The notes under the pieces were generated by a model. The model ran no database searches. It saw only the letters and a list, made by a program, of their open reading frames with translations, and was not told the DNA's origin. Below are positions 33,746 to 45,008 of a stretch of 64,000 nucleotides of DNA, piece after piece (the stretch's first letter is position 1; each line of letters opens with the position of its first letter). This DNA is from Ixodes scapularis (taxonomy: Eukaryota > Arthropoda > Arachnida > Ixodida > Ixodidae). Location of the stretch: the NCBI RefSeq assembly GCF_016920785.2, contig NW_024609944.1, positions 1,116,001 to 1,180,000 on the forward strand, read 5' to 3'. The position numbers and the translations under genes are program-made.

Positions 33746-34493
33746 CGATAATTGCCCAGTTCGTTTCTATTTCTACTGTTATATAAAACTGTTATAAGCG
33801 AGGTAACGTCAATGTAACTACCGGTTCCTACCTTGGAAAGGCAACGTGAACGCAACTCCTTCCAAGGTTGAGAAGGAACAAGAAACGAGCTTTCGTTCAC
33901 GTTTTGGAGGAACGCCTACAACACTGGCCCCCAGTGCATTAGGTAATAACTAGTTAGTAAAATTCCCTTGACAATTAGGGCTGCCTTCTTGTTTTTATAA
34001 TTCTTCAGTGCCTGAAAGTGTTTTGCAAACTCCAAGAACGCAAACGCAAGTTCCGATCGTCTCGATCGAACGTTATTACTATGCGCATGCAATGGTAAAA
34101 CAACTTCATTAGAACAAGAAAAAAAATGCGCAGTCCTAAAATTGCATACATATAAAATGACGTAGCCTAAGTCTACGCGAAATGGGTTAAAGGTTTCAAA
34201 ATCATTACCCCCCCCCCCCCCCCCCCCCAGAAAAAACACACACACACACAAAAAAAGTTCAAATATATACAAAAAGACGGTCGCGAAACTATCAGGCGCC
34301 GTCTGAATATCCTGAGACGAGCAGGTGCATCGTAGGGTATACCCATAGAGGCATGTACGCGTGTCTGCGCATGCGCGGGTCTGTTCCGCGAGGTAGTGAA
34401 TCGGCAGTCATTACGCTAAGCAAGGTGCCCGACAGTCTCCGTTAAGGATCGAGGATTTGCATATCGAAAGGCCTCCCCACCTCTGTCTGTCTG
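33746..34493. other. No recognised gene; 21-base poly-C tract
   Basis: A C run of 21 bases at 34208-34228 is followed by a short (CA)n run at 34237-34250. A 118-codon minus frame here is made of Gly codons from the C run and is not credible. Confidence 0.55.
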
Positions 34494-34590
34494 TCTGTGT
34501 GTGTGTTCGAGTGAGTGAGTGTGTGTGTGTGTGCGTGCGTGTGTGCGTGTGTGTGTGTGTGTCTCTGTGTGCGCGCGCGTGTGTGTGTGC
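34494..34590. repeat. (GT)n microsatellite
   Basis: This is a mostly GTGTGT array interrupted by GAGTGAGT and GCGCGC. It explains the His/Thr-rich and Cys/Val-rich open frames seen over 34411-34945 on both strands. Confidence 0.9.
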
Positions 34591-35177
34591 GCGAACCATT
34601 CCGAACCGCCGTCGAAGATTGCCGGAGCGCCATGCAAACACAAGCCGAGAAAACCTGGCCCGGAATATTTCCCGCTGTACGCTTTGCTGAATGCGCAAAA
34701 GAAGAGCCTCTCTTCGACCGTAATGAGTCTTGAGCCCATGCAGTCGACTTTCGGGCGGCCCATAAAACCCCTGATTGGGCCGCCCTTCTGCCAGGCGCTC
34801 GCGAGAATCCGGCAGAAGTTGGCTGAATGGGTGACTTCGAGAAAAAAGCGCGCAATCCACGCTCCGTTTCATGTGTCACGCTCAACGCCATCGAGGGCGC
34901 AGTCACCAGATATACGTTAGGAAAACGCTTTGTTTTCACGGGCACTTATGCGCGGAAGAGGCCTCGGACGTGACGGAGCCTCGACAGATGCTGATTTTTC
35001 GAACCGAAAGAAAACTGCTTCAATCGATGCAACGGTAATGGCGGTCTTACACTTATTTAGTAGCCTTTACGTGACTGGAGTCCATTTACTCCCTTAATAG
35101 ATAAAAAAGGTTTATTGTCCAAACATTGAGAGCTTTTTTGGTGTAAATTTTACTCTTACTTTTGATGTGTCGAAGTA

Positions 35178-35392
35178 TGCGGAGTGCAAGTTCTTCCGCT
35201 TCTTTTGCAGGGGTTGTGATGACGTCAGAACGCCGATCTGTGATTGGCTCTCACTGAAGTGTAGTGGATAGACCTCGAGGCAGCTTGCTTTGAGGTCTAC
35301 CCACTATCCTTCAATCAGAGCCAATCAGAGCTCGGCGCTCTGACGTCATCACAACCCCCGCAAAAGAAGCAGACGAACTTGCTCTCCGCATT
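35178..35392. mobile_element. CCAAT foldback element with about 100-bp arms
   Basis: The left arm (TGCGGAGTGCAAGTTCTTCC, TTGTGATGACGTCAGAACGC, TGATTGGCTCT) and right arm (inverted TGCGGAGAGCAAGTTCGTCT, TTGTGATGACGTCAGAGCGC, TGATTGGCTCT) are about 90 percent identical over about 100 bp, with a loop of fewer than 20 bases at TTGAGG. Each arm holds a CRE-like TGACGTCA and an inverted CCAAT box. The arm sequence matches the repeat at 7577-7680. Confidence 0.8.
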
Positions 35393-35765
35393 GCATTGTC
35401 TTGCATCTTTATAAGTTCGTGCTCAAGTTCGCCAGTCTGTTATCACGTGTGCCCAGACTAGATAACCGCTCTGCTCTATCACTTGATTCTGGCATCTTCG
35501 CGTTTGACTGCGTCCATAAAGCAATAAGCCTTGCTGCCCAAGCTGACGTCTGTAGTATACTTCCCCCATGCAGGGTGTTTTGTACAGTGATAGCTTTTAA
35601 TGGGACGCGTTGCGGTTTTGCGCCGTCGACCGCGTTCCATATCGACGCAGGCTATTTTCGGCACTCCGCCAAAACGTTCCATGGGCTGCTAATAACAAGA
35701 TAACACGCAAGCAAAATAACATTCATAGTCATGCATGGTAGCAATGTAACATGCATGGACAGTAA

Positions 35766-36075
35766 AAAATGAAAGCCGTTTACAAATCCCTGTAACGCCG
35801 CATTGGAGCGCAGCTCTTGAGGAGGAGTAGGGAAGGGTACTGAGGCGGGTCACGTCACCTGCGGGTAGTCACGTGACCCAGGGGGGGTCACGTGATCTCG
35901 GGGGAGGGTGTGTCACGTGACCTGGGGGGTCACGTGGCCTCGAGGGGTCCCGTGGCCTCGGGGGGGGTCACGTGACCTCAGGGGGGGGGGGGGTCACGTG
36001 ACCTCCCCCCCCCCCCGTTACGCCGACGCCGCTCAGGCTGGAAACGGGCCCCTAAGAGCTGCGCTCTAAAACAGT
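35766..36075 (+). mobile_element. Palindrome-array element, copy 1 (GTCACGTGAC array)
   Basis: The left end GAAAGCCGTTTACAAATCCC, then GGAGCGCAGCTCTTGAGG, matches the copy at 41505. The right end ACGCCGACGCCGCTCAGGCT then AAGAGCTGCGCTCTAAAAC matches the copy ending 42196. AGAGCGCAGCTCT at the two ends is inverted. The interior is a run of GGTCACGTGACC palindromes with G-rich spacers and 13-base G and 12-base C runs. Confidence 0.75.
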
Positions 36076-36106
36076 CCCTGCCGGGCATTCTGGCATTGCA
36101 CTGGTC

Positions 36107-36275
36107 ATAGGCGCCGACTACGAGGGGGAGAGGGGGAGGTCCTCGGAGGATCTCCCCTTTCTCCCGAAATTTTCAGGGAGGTGCCGAGGCCGAGCTCCTT
36201 CCCCCTCTCCCGAGCTCTTCGGACAAATAAGTACCATATGGTACCATCGCCATTGGCGGAGGCGATGGTACTTTT
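36107..36275. repeat. Small nested hairpins
   Basis: CGAGGGGGAGAGGGGGAGG near 36120 pairs with CCTTCCCCCTCTCCCGAG near 36197. GTACCATCGCC at 36240 pairs with GGCGATGGTAC at 36262. The arrangement suggests a small foldback element. Confidence 0.5.
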
Positions 36276-36785
36276 TTTAACATTTAGAAAACTGAACTCC
36301 AGGCGAACAAAAGTTGCAATGAAAAAAGGAAACAAACCTGTAGACGGCAGGAAATAAATACTAAAAGACTCCATGGAGGTCATAACAATTGCGACGTCAA
36401 TTGTTAAGGCGCTTAATTTGCTCTTTCCTTACAAAATGAACAAAGAAAAGCGAAAAAGGAGCTCGGGCAGTTTACAATTGACGGTGTCGGAAGCAAAAAG
36501 AAAGCAGAAGCAAGACGAAGGGAGTGATGAAAAAAAAAAAGTGGTTCGCTAACTCGCACTTTGATCGCAATAGGGGTCCCCTTACAGCCACCATACTTGC
36601 AGTAGTCACAGCAGCGAAATGCCTTTTCTGACTTTCAAGGGCGTTTTAAGCAACGTAGTGTCTAGAGTACCGTCCGACGGCACTCTTGTAGAGCGTTCAA
36701 GTGCCGTTCGACGGTACTCCACTCACGTGTTCAATTGCCGTCCGAAAGTCTCGTATAAAAAGAGTTCTCAAAATGAGCTTTTCGA
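36276..36785. other. No recognised gene; TGCCGTCCGACGGCA palindrome words
   Basis: Between 36655 and 36750 the palindromic word TGCCGT(C/T)CGACGGCA occurs in whole or part three times (GTACCGTCCGACGGCACT, GTGCCGTTCGACGGTACT). The same word occurs at 42658-42722. No coding signal. Confidence 0.5.
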
Positions 36786-36857
36786 AGCGGAGTGTAGTTT
36801 AGTGGCAAGATGTTCGTCTCATGAGCAAGAGATCCTGGGTTCTACCTCAGTGCGGGC
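36786..36857 (+). tRNA. tRNA-like pseudogene or SINE head (CAT anticodon)
   Basis: An A-box-like GTAGTTTAGTGGCAAGA and a B-box-like CTGGGTTCTACCTC lie at tRNA spacing. CTCATGA would be the anticodon loop (CAT). The anticodon and T stems have several mismatches and the acceptor arms pair poorly. No T-run terminator follows immediately. It is a relic rather than a working tRNA. Confidence 0.4.
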
Positions 36858-38394
36858 GTACTTTTCTGTTTTTGTTTTTTCGAACATTTTATTTTGCCGA
36901 CACATTTGGCGATATTTACATTTTTTTTTTTTTTTTTACGATTAATATAGGAAAAAAACGAATGTTGTCGCCGAAATTTCGCTGAACGAAATGGTATGGG
37001 ACTTCGTTTCGGGAGGTGCGTGCACTCTTAGAAAAGAGGCTATGGATAGTCCTCCCTTAGGGGAGGAACGGTTTTGTAACCTATGTTCCTTTAGAAAGGG
37101 AGAAACTTTCGTCCCTGAAGCAGGGGAGCAAAGTTCCTCCGTCGCTTGCATCTCAATATGGCGGCCCCGAATCAAGCAAATCGAGCCCAATATGGCTTGA
37201 CGAGGACGCTACGTCTCTTGTTCGGGACGAGAGCAGCAGCAAATAAAAGTGTAACACGAGCTTTCCGCAAACTGTGTGTATTTCCGAAGCCAGATTCCCC
37301 CACAGGTATAGAAACTTGCGTTTCGAAAGCAGTTACTCAGTCTTCTCGTCGACAGCACTGCGATGTTAAACGGAGACAACCCCATACCCAGTTACTTCGC
37401 GCACTTTGCGTCTTACCTTTGGTGTGTGGTTTCCTTCGTCAACCGCACATCACGGAGAAGGGCAAACTCAATCCGCGAAACCAAAAGCCGCTCTCGAAAG
37501 AACAAACTCGAAGCCGCTGTTTATCGCGTAGCGTAAAAGAAGGTTAAATCGCTAGCCACCAGGTGGCGGGGTCAAGCAGAGTAATTGCAAGTAGCTAGGC
37601 TAGGTGGCGCTAGGTACCGCCTAATTCATGTTCTACAAAAAATAATTTGCTTTTCTCAGGCTACTGTTGCGCTTGGGGATCCTCTACTCTACACACTTTA
37701 CGCTTATTACAAGCATCAGGTGAACATACATTGAGCACATACACGACACACAAATATCAATACAACGGAACACCACACAGACCCGAACACTACACCCGTG
37801 CTCTGCGTTTCCGTCTTTTATACTGGTCGTTTTGAACGTACGGGACTTTTCGGTGACTCCCTAAGCAATAAACAATATTCCCAGTATGTTGATTTTTTCT
37901 AGCAATGTCATACCTCTGAGAGTATTTTGAATGGCTCAGGGGATGAATCTCTTATTACAAAGTAAACGCTCCATCATGCCGTAATTATTTGAAAGCGAAT
38001 AAATCAAGCCGCTTCAATGCGGTTCGAAGCCATGAGTTTGTTTCCCCGCACGGCACGTCGTAGCCTATATTTCTACTGGTTTTTCTATTTGTGCTGTTCG
38101 CGCAAAGCTGCAATTGCCGTCTTGAATTAATCTCTGTAGAGCGGATATTCACTCAGCTCGAAGTGATGCTTCACGGGCTGAGAAATCGCTTTTCGATCAA
38201 CTTGAACGCAGTCAAAGTCGCGACTTGCGGCAGGTTTTAAGTGTACGGAGCTACGCCGTGGCGAATCCGAAAACTTCTAGAATTCATCCCAGCGCGCCAC
38301 TTGGAGGGCAGTTCCTCCAAGAACCGTAGTATATTTAAACAGCAAAATAAAGGGTAGCGTTTTTGTTTCTTCTAGATTTGACCTAGGATTGTTT
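36858..38394. other. No recognised gene; palindrome-rich short repeat near 37030
   Basis: At 37030-37135 short palindromes such as CCTCCCTTAGGGGAGG and TTCCTTTAGAAAGGGAG alternate, resembling the interior of small tick MITEs. The remainder shows short frames with no motif. Confidence 0.5.
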
Positions 38395-40777
38395 TTCATT
38401 TCATTTCATTTCATTTATTGGTTCCCCTTAAGACCCACGAGGGGTATTACAAAGGGGGGACATTTGGCAGGACAGTGTCAAAACAAAAGAACGCTAGTTA
38501 TATAAAACAAGAAAATTATCACAGATGGAGATGGACGGCAACATTATCGGCGAATTTCTGTGGGTCTATTATTGTGACAATGGCTTCGGGTAGTTGGTTC
38601 CAGTCACTAATAGCAAGCTGAAGAGGCGAGAACTTGTAAAGGTTAGTTCTGGGAATGTAAAGGTGTAATTTGCAGGGGTGGTCAAGTCGGCGTGAGATAA
38701 AAGGGGCAGGTTTACAATAGATGGACTTACGAGATGGAGAGTGATAAAAAAGTTTGTGAAGCAATTTCAGTCTGTTTAACGTTCTGCGGTCTTTCCAAAG
38801 AGGAAGCTGTAGAGATGATTTTAGAGAGGTTACACTTACTGGGAAGTTATAGTTTCGCAAAATGAAACGTGCTGCTTTATTTTGAATTGACTCTAATTCT
38901 TTTTCTAAGAAGACTTGGTGAGGGTTCCAGATGGCTGAAGCATATTCCAGAATGGGTCGTATTAGAGCGGTATAAGCTGTTAGTTTAGTTTTTTCAGATG
39001 CGAGGTAGAGGAAACGTCGGAGAAAACCGAGTGATTTGTTAGCTTTGGCTGATATATGGTTAACATGATATTCCCAAGAAAGATTACTGCTTAGGAAAAC
39101 TCCGAGGTACTTATAGTGCATCACTTGCTCTATGTGGTTGTTGAAAAGAGTATAATTAGATTTTGTCGGAACACGTTTAGTACTAAAGACCATGAACTTA
39201 GTTTTTTGAACATTAATCTCCATCTGCCATTTTCCACACCAAGACTCGATCTTGACAACGTCATTTTGCAAAGTGCTACAGTCATTTACATTATGAATTC
39301 TAGAGCACATCACACAATCATCTGCGAATAATCTTAGAGTCGAGTTAATACAGAGAGACAAATCATTAACATAAATCAGAAATAATAACGGTCCCAGCAC
39401 GGTTCCCTGCGGTACACCTGACCTTACTTGCATGGTCGTAGAAGACTGTTCATAAAGAGAAACATACTGAGTTCTAGATGTTAGAAATGATTCGATCCAA
39501 TTTATAACGCCTCTGTCGATATGAAAAGAGTGAAGTTTTTGAAGCAATCGGCAGTGGGGAACTTTATCGAAGGCTTTTGAAAAATCAATGAAGATGGCAT
39601 GAATATCTGTCTTGGCATGTAGGCTTTCATGAATATCTGTAGTTAATTCAAAAAGTTGCGATTCACGTGAGAGAGACCGTCGAAAACCGTGCTGGTTTCC
39701 AAACAATAGATTATTGGAAGATAAGTGATTCATTATTTGTGAATATTTGACATGCTCCATCAGTTTACTAGGCACACTCGTTAACAAAATAGGTCTGCAA
39801 TTTGTTATACACATTTTAGAACCGTTTTTGAAAACTGGGGTTACTTTAGCATGTCTCCAGTCGACTGGTATGTCACAGGAGTACAACGACTGATTGAATA
39901 AACTGGATAATAACACACGTGACACTTCTTTGGTTAGCTTAAGTAGTTTAGTTGAAATGCCATCGGGCCCAGGGGCGGAATTGAATGGAAGATCATTTAT
40001 TAGTTTTTCAATGCCGCCTGGTGAAACGTCGAATTTGGCCATTTCATGAACAACTTCATGGGGTGAAATGGGCATAGGTAACGGGAATTCTTCCTCTGTG
40101 AAAACACTACAGAAAGCTAGGTTCATGGTTTCACATGCTTCTAATTCGGTTAGACCATTCCCGTCGGGATCAATAAACTTGGAAGGTAATCTGTCTTGGG
40201 GGGGGGGGGGGGGGGGGGCCTAATCGCTAACCAGAACTTTTGAGGGTTTGTTATGAGTAGATTTTGGAGATCGCAATCAAAATACTTATGGTTGGCGTTT
40301 TTTATCTGGTACTTATATTGTGAGGCACTCTCGCGATATCTGATCCAAGTATCTGGAGACCCCGTTGATTTGGCGAGTCTGAAGAGGCGTTTCTTTTTCC
40401 TTAGGAGCTTTGTGTGCTTAGCAGAAAACCAGGGCTGCTGGGAACTGGATGCAATGCAGACCCTGGGCACAAATCTGTTTAATGGCTCAATAAGAGCCCC
40501 TTTAACCAGTCTCCAGTTCTCTTCGACAGTTCTACTTTGAAACCCTCGAAAAAACGTAGTGGCAAAATTAGACATATATTGGTGAATGGCATCTATGTTT
40601 GCACGCGGGTAACTAAAAATCGTTTTCTTAAAGGGCAGCCGTCGTAATATTGGAATTGAAAGTACAACGTTAATTGGGATATGGTCACTAAGCGGCTCTA
40701 AATATGTAATTGCGCTTACAAGTTCAGGGTTAGTAGTAAAAAAGAGATCAAGATGAGACGTTTTTAGTGCTGACATT
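38395..40777 (-). mobile_element. LINE (CR1/L2-like), 5'-truncated, copy with complete 3' end
   Basis: The element runs right to left. Its 5' truncation is at about 40777 inside the endonuclease, and its 3' end is marked by a short (TGAAA)n tail at 38397-38415 on the minus strand. It retains the last part of the endonuclease and a full RT. RT sequence is close to that of the LINE at 61.3-63.9 kb. Confidence 0.88.
38519..40776 (-). pseudogene. LINE ORF2: endonuclease tail and complete reverse transcriptase
   Basis: The 40776-40150 frame has the end of the endonuclease (LDLFFTTNPELV, PLSDHIPINV) and the linker up to NPQKFWLAIR. A 21-base G run (40198-40218) on the plus strand breaks the frame into Pro codons. 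The RT then reads without a stop for 535 codons (40126-38519): APGPDGISTKLL at residue 51, HGFRR at 147, motif A AIFIDFSKAFDKVPH at 177, motif B SGVPQGTVLGPLL at 236 and catalytic LFADDCVM at 266. The C-terminus ends WNQLPEAIVTIIDPQKFADN. This long intact RT suggests recent insertion, with the homopolymer as the only visible break. Confidence 0.88.
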
Positions 40778-41499
40778 CCATACTGTACATATACGTACTT
40801 TCCGTCACGATTTCGTGCTGTTCAGTCCTTGCCCCAGAGCGCAATCGCTCTCGAGGACGAGACAATTCCTACAGTCACATTGGCCACTGTATGATAGGAG
40901 CTTCTACTGTTCAGACCAGCGTTCCAACGTGACTATCCGCACGTTGATCGATTGCACGTAATCCCTCAAGTGGTAATTAACTCTTTAATGCAAAGCGGAA
41001 TGTCAACCTGCGACGCCCCGCCCCCTCCAATCACGGCCCGACCAGCGGCATCAATGCCCAACGGTTTAGGATCTCATCTTCTTGTTACACCATTGATACG
41101 CGAACACATGGTAACATCGGCAATAATTCCAGTCTTCTGTTCACAACCCACAACACTGCCATCACGATGTTGCAGCTATGTTGCTGACACGCACAAACAC
41201 AGAACCACGTTGAACGCCAGTTGCACTCGGCATCGGAAAACAGAACCGAACTCAGCACGGAAGGCACTCATGCAGCCGGCAACAAAACCTGCCTGTCTTG
41301 GACGCAATTCCTGCGGTTTCCATAACGTCGAAAAAGTCGACACAGTTCCGCGTGGTTTCGCTACCGTAGTTCCATGCCGCGCGAGTCCCGCAATCCGGAG
41401 ACGGCCATCCCCCAGTGTACGTGGCGCTGCTGGCACTGCTCCGGAACTTCGCTGTTTCTAGCCGCTTCGTTTGCTCGTTCGATAAAATTAGTGATAAAA
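40778..41499. other. CpG-containing flank; long frame not assigned
   Basis: A plus frame at 40952-41461 (169 codons) is Pro/Arg/Cys rich and overlaps minus frames of similar length, so I do not call it. There is no domain and no paired splice sites. It forms the space between the LINE truncation point and the next element. Confidence 0.45.
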
Positions 41500-42197
41500 A
41501 AAATTGAAAGCCGTTTACAACTCCCTGTAACACCGAATTAGAGCGCAGCTCTAGAGGAGAAGGAGAGAAGGGTACTGGGGGGGGGGGGGTGAAGTGACCT
41601 GGGGGAGGGTCACGTGACCTTGGGGGGTCACGTGACGATGCCGATGATGTCATCAGTGACGTCACTGATGACGTCATCAGTGTCGATGACGATGCTTACT
41701 CTGATGACGTCATCAGCGATGACGACGATGACGATGCGGATGTCGGTGACGTCATCCGTGATGATGGCGATGACGTGTGGATGCCGGTGACGTCATCAGT
41801 GACGTCACTGAAGACGTCATCAGTGATGATGATGATGACGATGCGGATGCCGGTGAGGTCATCAGTGACGTCACTGATGACGTCATCAGTGATGATGACG
41901 ATGACGATGCGGATGCCTGTGGCGTCATCAGTGACGATGACGTCATCGGGGAGGTCACGTGACCTCGGCGGTGGGGTCACGTGACACCCAAAGTCACATG
42001 ACCCCCGAGGTCACGTGACCACCCCCCAGGGTCACCACGTGACCCTGGGGGGTGATCACGTGACCTCGGGGGTCATGTGACTTTGGGTGTCACGTGACCC
42101 TGCGGAGGAGTCACGTGACCTTGGGGTGACCTTGGTTACGCCGACGCCGACGCCGCTCAAGCCGGGAACGGGCCCCTAAGAGCTGCGCTCTAAAACG
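41500..42197 (+). mobile_element. Palindrome-array element, copy 2 (TGACGTCA and GTCACGTGAC arrays)
   Basis: The ends match copy 1: TTGAAAGCCGTTTACAACTC, AGAGCGCAGCTCTAGAGG at left; GACGCCGCTCAAGCCGGGAA, AAGAGCTGCGCTCTAAAAC at right. The interior starts and ends with GTCACGTGAC words, but its middle is a 66-bp tandem array with TGACGTCA. No coding content; frames over it are simple-repeat artefacts. Confidence 0.78.
41740..41960. repeat. 66-bp tandem repeat with TGACGTCA palindromes
   Basis: The unit starting CCGGTGACGTCATCAGTGAC is at 41784, again at 41850 and, slightly changed, at 41916, giving a 66-bp period. Each unit holds GTGACGTCACTGA(A/T)GACGTCATC and a GATGATGACGATGCGGATG spacer. 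A shortened unit precedes at 41743. Confidence 0.85.
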
Positions 42198-42523
42198 TCA
42201 TTGCAACCGAAATGTTCTGCACGTTTAGACTAGAAGACGTAATTACAGGCGGCTTTCGCTGCCGCTGAATCTCAATCAACTCAACAGCTATTCATTAAAC
42301 AACGTGAGCGACCTGCTCGAAAAACGAAACCGAAGGAAGGTGAGTCGGGAGGGCAAAAGCTTTCTCCCGTCTGCCTGGAGAAGGAGAAAAGCGTTTCGTT
42401 CCTCCCCTTTTCTCGTGTCCGCTTGGGGGCGCGTCAGTAGAAGGGAGGAAGACGCGTCGTTGCTACTTTTTTCCTCCATTTTTTCTTAGAGTGTAGGGTA
42501 CAGTGGGGCTTGGTTTGTCGGCT
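42198..42523. other. No recognised gene
   Basis: The stretch is mixed composition with short frames on both strands. Nothing beyond chance was seen. Confidence 0.5.
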
Positions 42524-42643
42524 GGACGCCGCGAAGCGGCGTGTACGACGGGGCCAAATGGGTCAATAGTTTTGTAATTAGCAGCCGCATACTGTCGCCG
42601 CGAAGCGGCGTGAACGCAGGCGGGAAGGTGTGTTAACGCGCTC
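42524..42643 (+). repeat. GCGAAGC-hairpin repeat, copy 1
   Basis: Two hairpins CGCCGCGAAGCGGCG (42528 and 42596) bracket GGGCCAAATGGGT and TTTTGTAATTAGCAGCCGCA. The 120-bp block matches 59751-59872. The GAA triloop closed by C and G is an unusually stable DNA mini-hairpin type. Confidence 0.7.
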
Positions 42644-42649
42644 CCCAGT

Positions 42650-42725
42650 GATACACGCGCCGTTCGACTCTCTTTCGGACGGCACTTGTAGGCGCGACTG
42701 GAGTGCCGTCGGACGGCACTGTAGA
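42650..42725. repeat. TGCCGTCCGACGGCA palindrome cluster
   Basis: GACGGCACTTGTAGGCGCGA and AGTGCCGTCGGACGGCACT follow one another, the second a near-perfect 19-bp palindrome. The words match those at 36655-36750. Confidence 0.55.
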
Positions 42726-43300
42726 CACAGCCTCCAAGGAATGCCCCCAGCGGCTTGTAAAACAATTTTAAAAACGCTCGTAAAAAAAAAGGCCAAACAT
42801 AAAAGACAGAAGACCATCTAAGTATTTTCGGCGATCTGTCGTTCTACGGCGGCAACAGGCGACAAAATTCGGAGGCGCCACCAGACACGACCAAGAAAGC
42901 GAAACTAAGCTTCAGCGTTCGACGACCGCGAACTCAAGACGGGAGTCCCCTGGACGCCCAGTTGCCTACCGAGCGCCAGACTGGCTCTACGGTAGCTCTC
43001 TACTTGGGTGTCGCCCACGGTGGAAGAAAAACATTGGTTTCTTTTACCGTGGTGTTGTTTCAACATTACGAGGGGGTGATGAGGAGGGCAACAAAAGTGT
43101 CTTTTCTTCTCGTTTTATTTTTTTTTTGTTTTTTTTTGTTAGGGGAGAGACAAACCAGCATCAAGCAATCCTCGCATTATTTTTATTTTGTTTAAACTAC
43201 CCTTCTTTCTGTCTTCTTCTATCCTCAATACTCTCACCAGTCTTCGTTCCCTTCAACTTAGACATTCGAGACACAAAGGAGTAAGGTGAGAGCTTGCATG
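42726..43300. other. No recognised gene; T-rich tracts
   Basis: Only short frames and T runs (43118-43138) are present. Confidence 0.5.
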
Positions 43301-44048
43301 TTATTAGGGAGTGTTAGAATAACGTACACAATTTTAGCGCACGCTAGCGCTAAATTTAGCGCTTGAATTAGCGCACGCGACCCAAGAGAGTTTTAGAATA
43401 GCGTTTCTCCGTCGCGACGCAAAAGCCCAGGCATCTCGCGCTTGCGACGCCACCAAGTTACATTAACAATTTTTATTTCACACACGAAATGCTGTACCTT
43501 TAGAAAAAAAAACAAAAAACAAGCTTTTGGTCCAGAGCAGCATTTTAGATTTGTTTAAACATGAGAATGCGACGCGAGCGGTTGATCGGTCGTGTCCGCT
43601 TGCGTCGCCTCGGCAAGAGAGGTCTCGTGTACTGACCTTCGCACATCGTACCTTTGCCGAGAAGTGTTCGCGCGTCGCAAGCATCAAGTTGCCGATGATC
43701 GTTGCCAAACCGAGTACAATGTCGTTCCGAATTGAAAATCACAGTCCTGAGGATGCCGCCGACGTCGCACTCACGCCGCCGCCAAAGCAGCCGCCGACAT
43801 AATCCTGCAAGCCGCCATCTTTGAAACTCTGCTTGTCTTGGCTTTAGCCAACTTGTCATCACGAATCCTCCTTGGAGAAGCGCAAAGACTCTTTGCTTAC
43901 GTATGCTATTTCCGAGAAATAGCGCACGCTAAAATTGCGCACGCAAAGAACAAAACCTTGTTTGCGTTCGGAGCATGCGCAATGGCGACGACGCTATTCT
44001 TTGCTTACGCAAAGCTTTAGCGTGCGCTATTCTAAAACTCCCTAATAC
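43301..44048. mobile_element. MITE-like TIR element, about 0.75 kb
   Basis: The left end ATTAGGGAGTGTTAGAATAA and the inverted right end ATTAGGGAGTTTTAGAATAG match, followed on both sides by repeated TAGCGCACGCTA words. The interior carries GC-rich sequence with a short ATG frame (43719-43802) that I cannot identify. It has no transposase. Confidence 0.75.
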
Positions 44049-44093
44049 TGTTCCAACAATATCACAAACGAAACTATAGTAATTGCTACTTTT

Positions 44094-44285
44094 GTACACA
44101 CTAAACTTTTTTACACCCCTTAGGGGTGTAAAGCACTTGTCCCAGGACGAGCACCCTTTGAGGGTGCAAACGAGCACCCCTCTGCCAAAGCACCCTATAG
44201 GGGTGTGAAGTAATATAGGGTGCAAGGTGCAATGCACCCCAATCCAAGGGTGCTGATGCTGATTTTAATGGGTGCTCGAGGATGA
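44094..44285 (+). mobile_element. MITE with GGGGTGC palindromes, copy 1
   Basis: GTACACACTAAACTTTTTTA followed by CACCCCTTAGGGGTG begins the element. The interior alternates GCACCCTTTGAGGGTGC-like palindromes. The same terminus occurs inverted at 55034. The other end, near ATGGGTGCTCGAGGATG, is fuzzy. Confidence 0.65.
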
Positions 44286-44877
44286 TTTATTCTAATCGAA
44301 ATAAACTTTTGTAAAACAAAACTTTCCTCATTTACACAGATGATCTCGTTACAGATGAGCACTTAGCCAAGCGGACACTTTGTACAGGCAGGCTGGCACT
44401 AAAAGTGGACTATTATCTAAAATTAGTTGATTAACTTTTTCAATTACTGGTTCGACAGCCGTTACGAAATTGAAGACAATCACCTCCTTAAATCAGTAAA
44501 TGTTTTATAAAGGCAGCGGTATTGTAGCGGTCCAGAAAGTATTGTATCCCACAACCCGTTTTGTGTGCAGCAATCTTTCACAATCGTTTTTTTTCTGAGG
44601 TTTGTGCTCATTTTACGAAAAATAAGCTGGTCTGAAAAGGTGACTGCCCCCATTTTCACAATATGTGCTGGTGCTATCGAACCAGTAACTAAAAAGCTAA
44701 TTCATGAATTTTATGCAATAAGTCCACTTTTAACTGTCATCTTGACTGTATAAAGTGTCTGCCAGGACAACTATAACTCAACTGTAAAAAGATAATTTGC
44801 ATAAAACAAAAGTTTTATTTTACAAGAATCTGTTCCGATGAGAATGAATCACCCTGTATCTCAGCACCTGTCAAACA
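44286..44877. other. No recognised gene
   Basis: AT-rich, short frames only. Confidence 0.5.
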
Positions 44878-45008
44878 GGGTTCAGTATACCAAGCATGGC
44901 AACCAGAAAACCACGAAGTATGCAGACCAGATAAGTGAAGAAATAAGGAGATGCAAAAGTGCAGTGCCAGCGCAGGACCTTGTTACAGAAACTGGATTCC
45001 TGATTTGA
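44878..45008 (+). CDS. Candidate last exon of an unidentified gene
   Basis: A good acceptor, CACCTGTCAAACAG, ends at 44877. The exon then reads, in phase 1, VQYTKHGNQKTTKYADQI, SEEIRRCKSAVPAQDLVT and ends TGFLI-stop at about 45006-45008. Composition is protein-like (charged, no low-complexity), but no upstream exon was found and the frame is only about 43 codons. Family unknown. An alternative frame over the same bases ends at a possible donor GTAATA near 45100. Confidence 0.3.

Noticed and set aside
34411..34945. Three long overlapping frames rich in His/Thr or Cys/Val
   Set aside because: They are produced by the GT microsatellite and occur on both strands at once.
40952..41461. 169-codon plus frame
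   Set aside because: Overlaps antisense frames of similar length, low-complexity Pro/Arg/Cys content, no splice or homology support.
41652..41984. Asp-rich and Ser-rich frames on both strands
   Set aside because: Tandem TGACGTCA/GATGATGACG repeats generate them; no independent coding evidence.
43719..43802. Short ATG frame ending in a Pro-rich stretch as a small gene
   Set aside because: Only about 27 codons, inside a MITE, no homology or splice signal that I can support.
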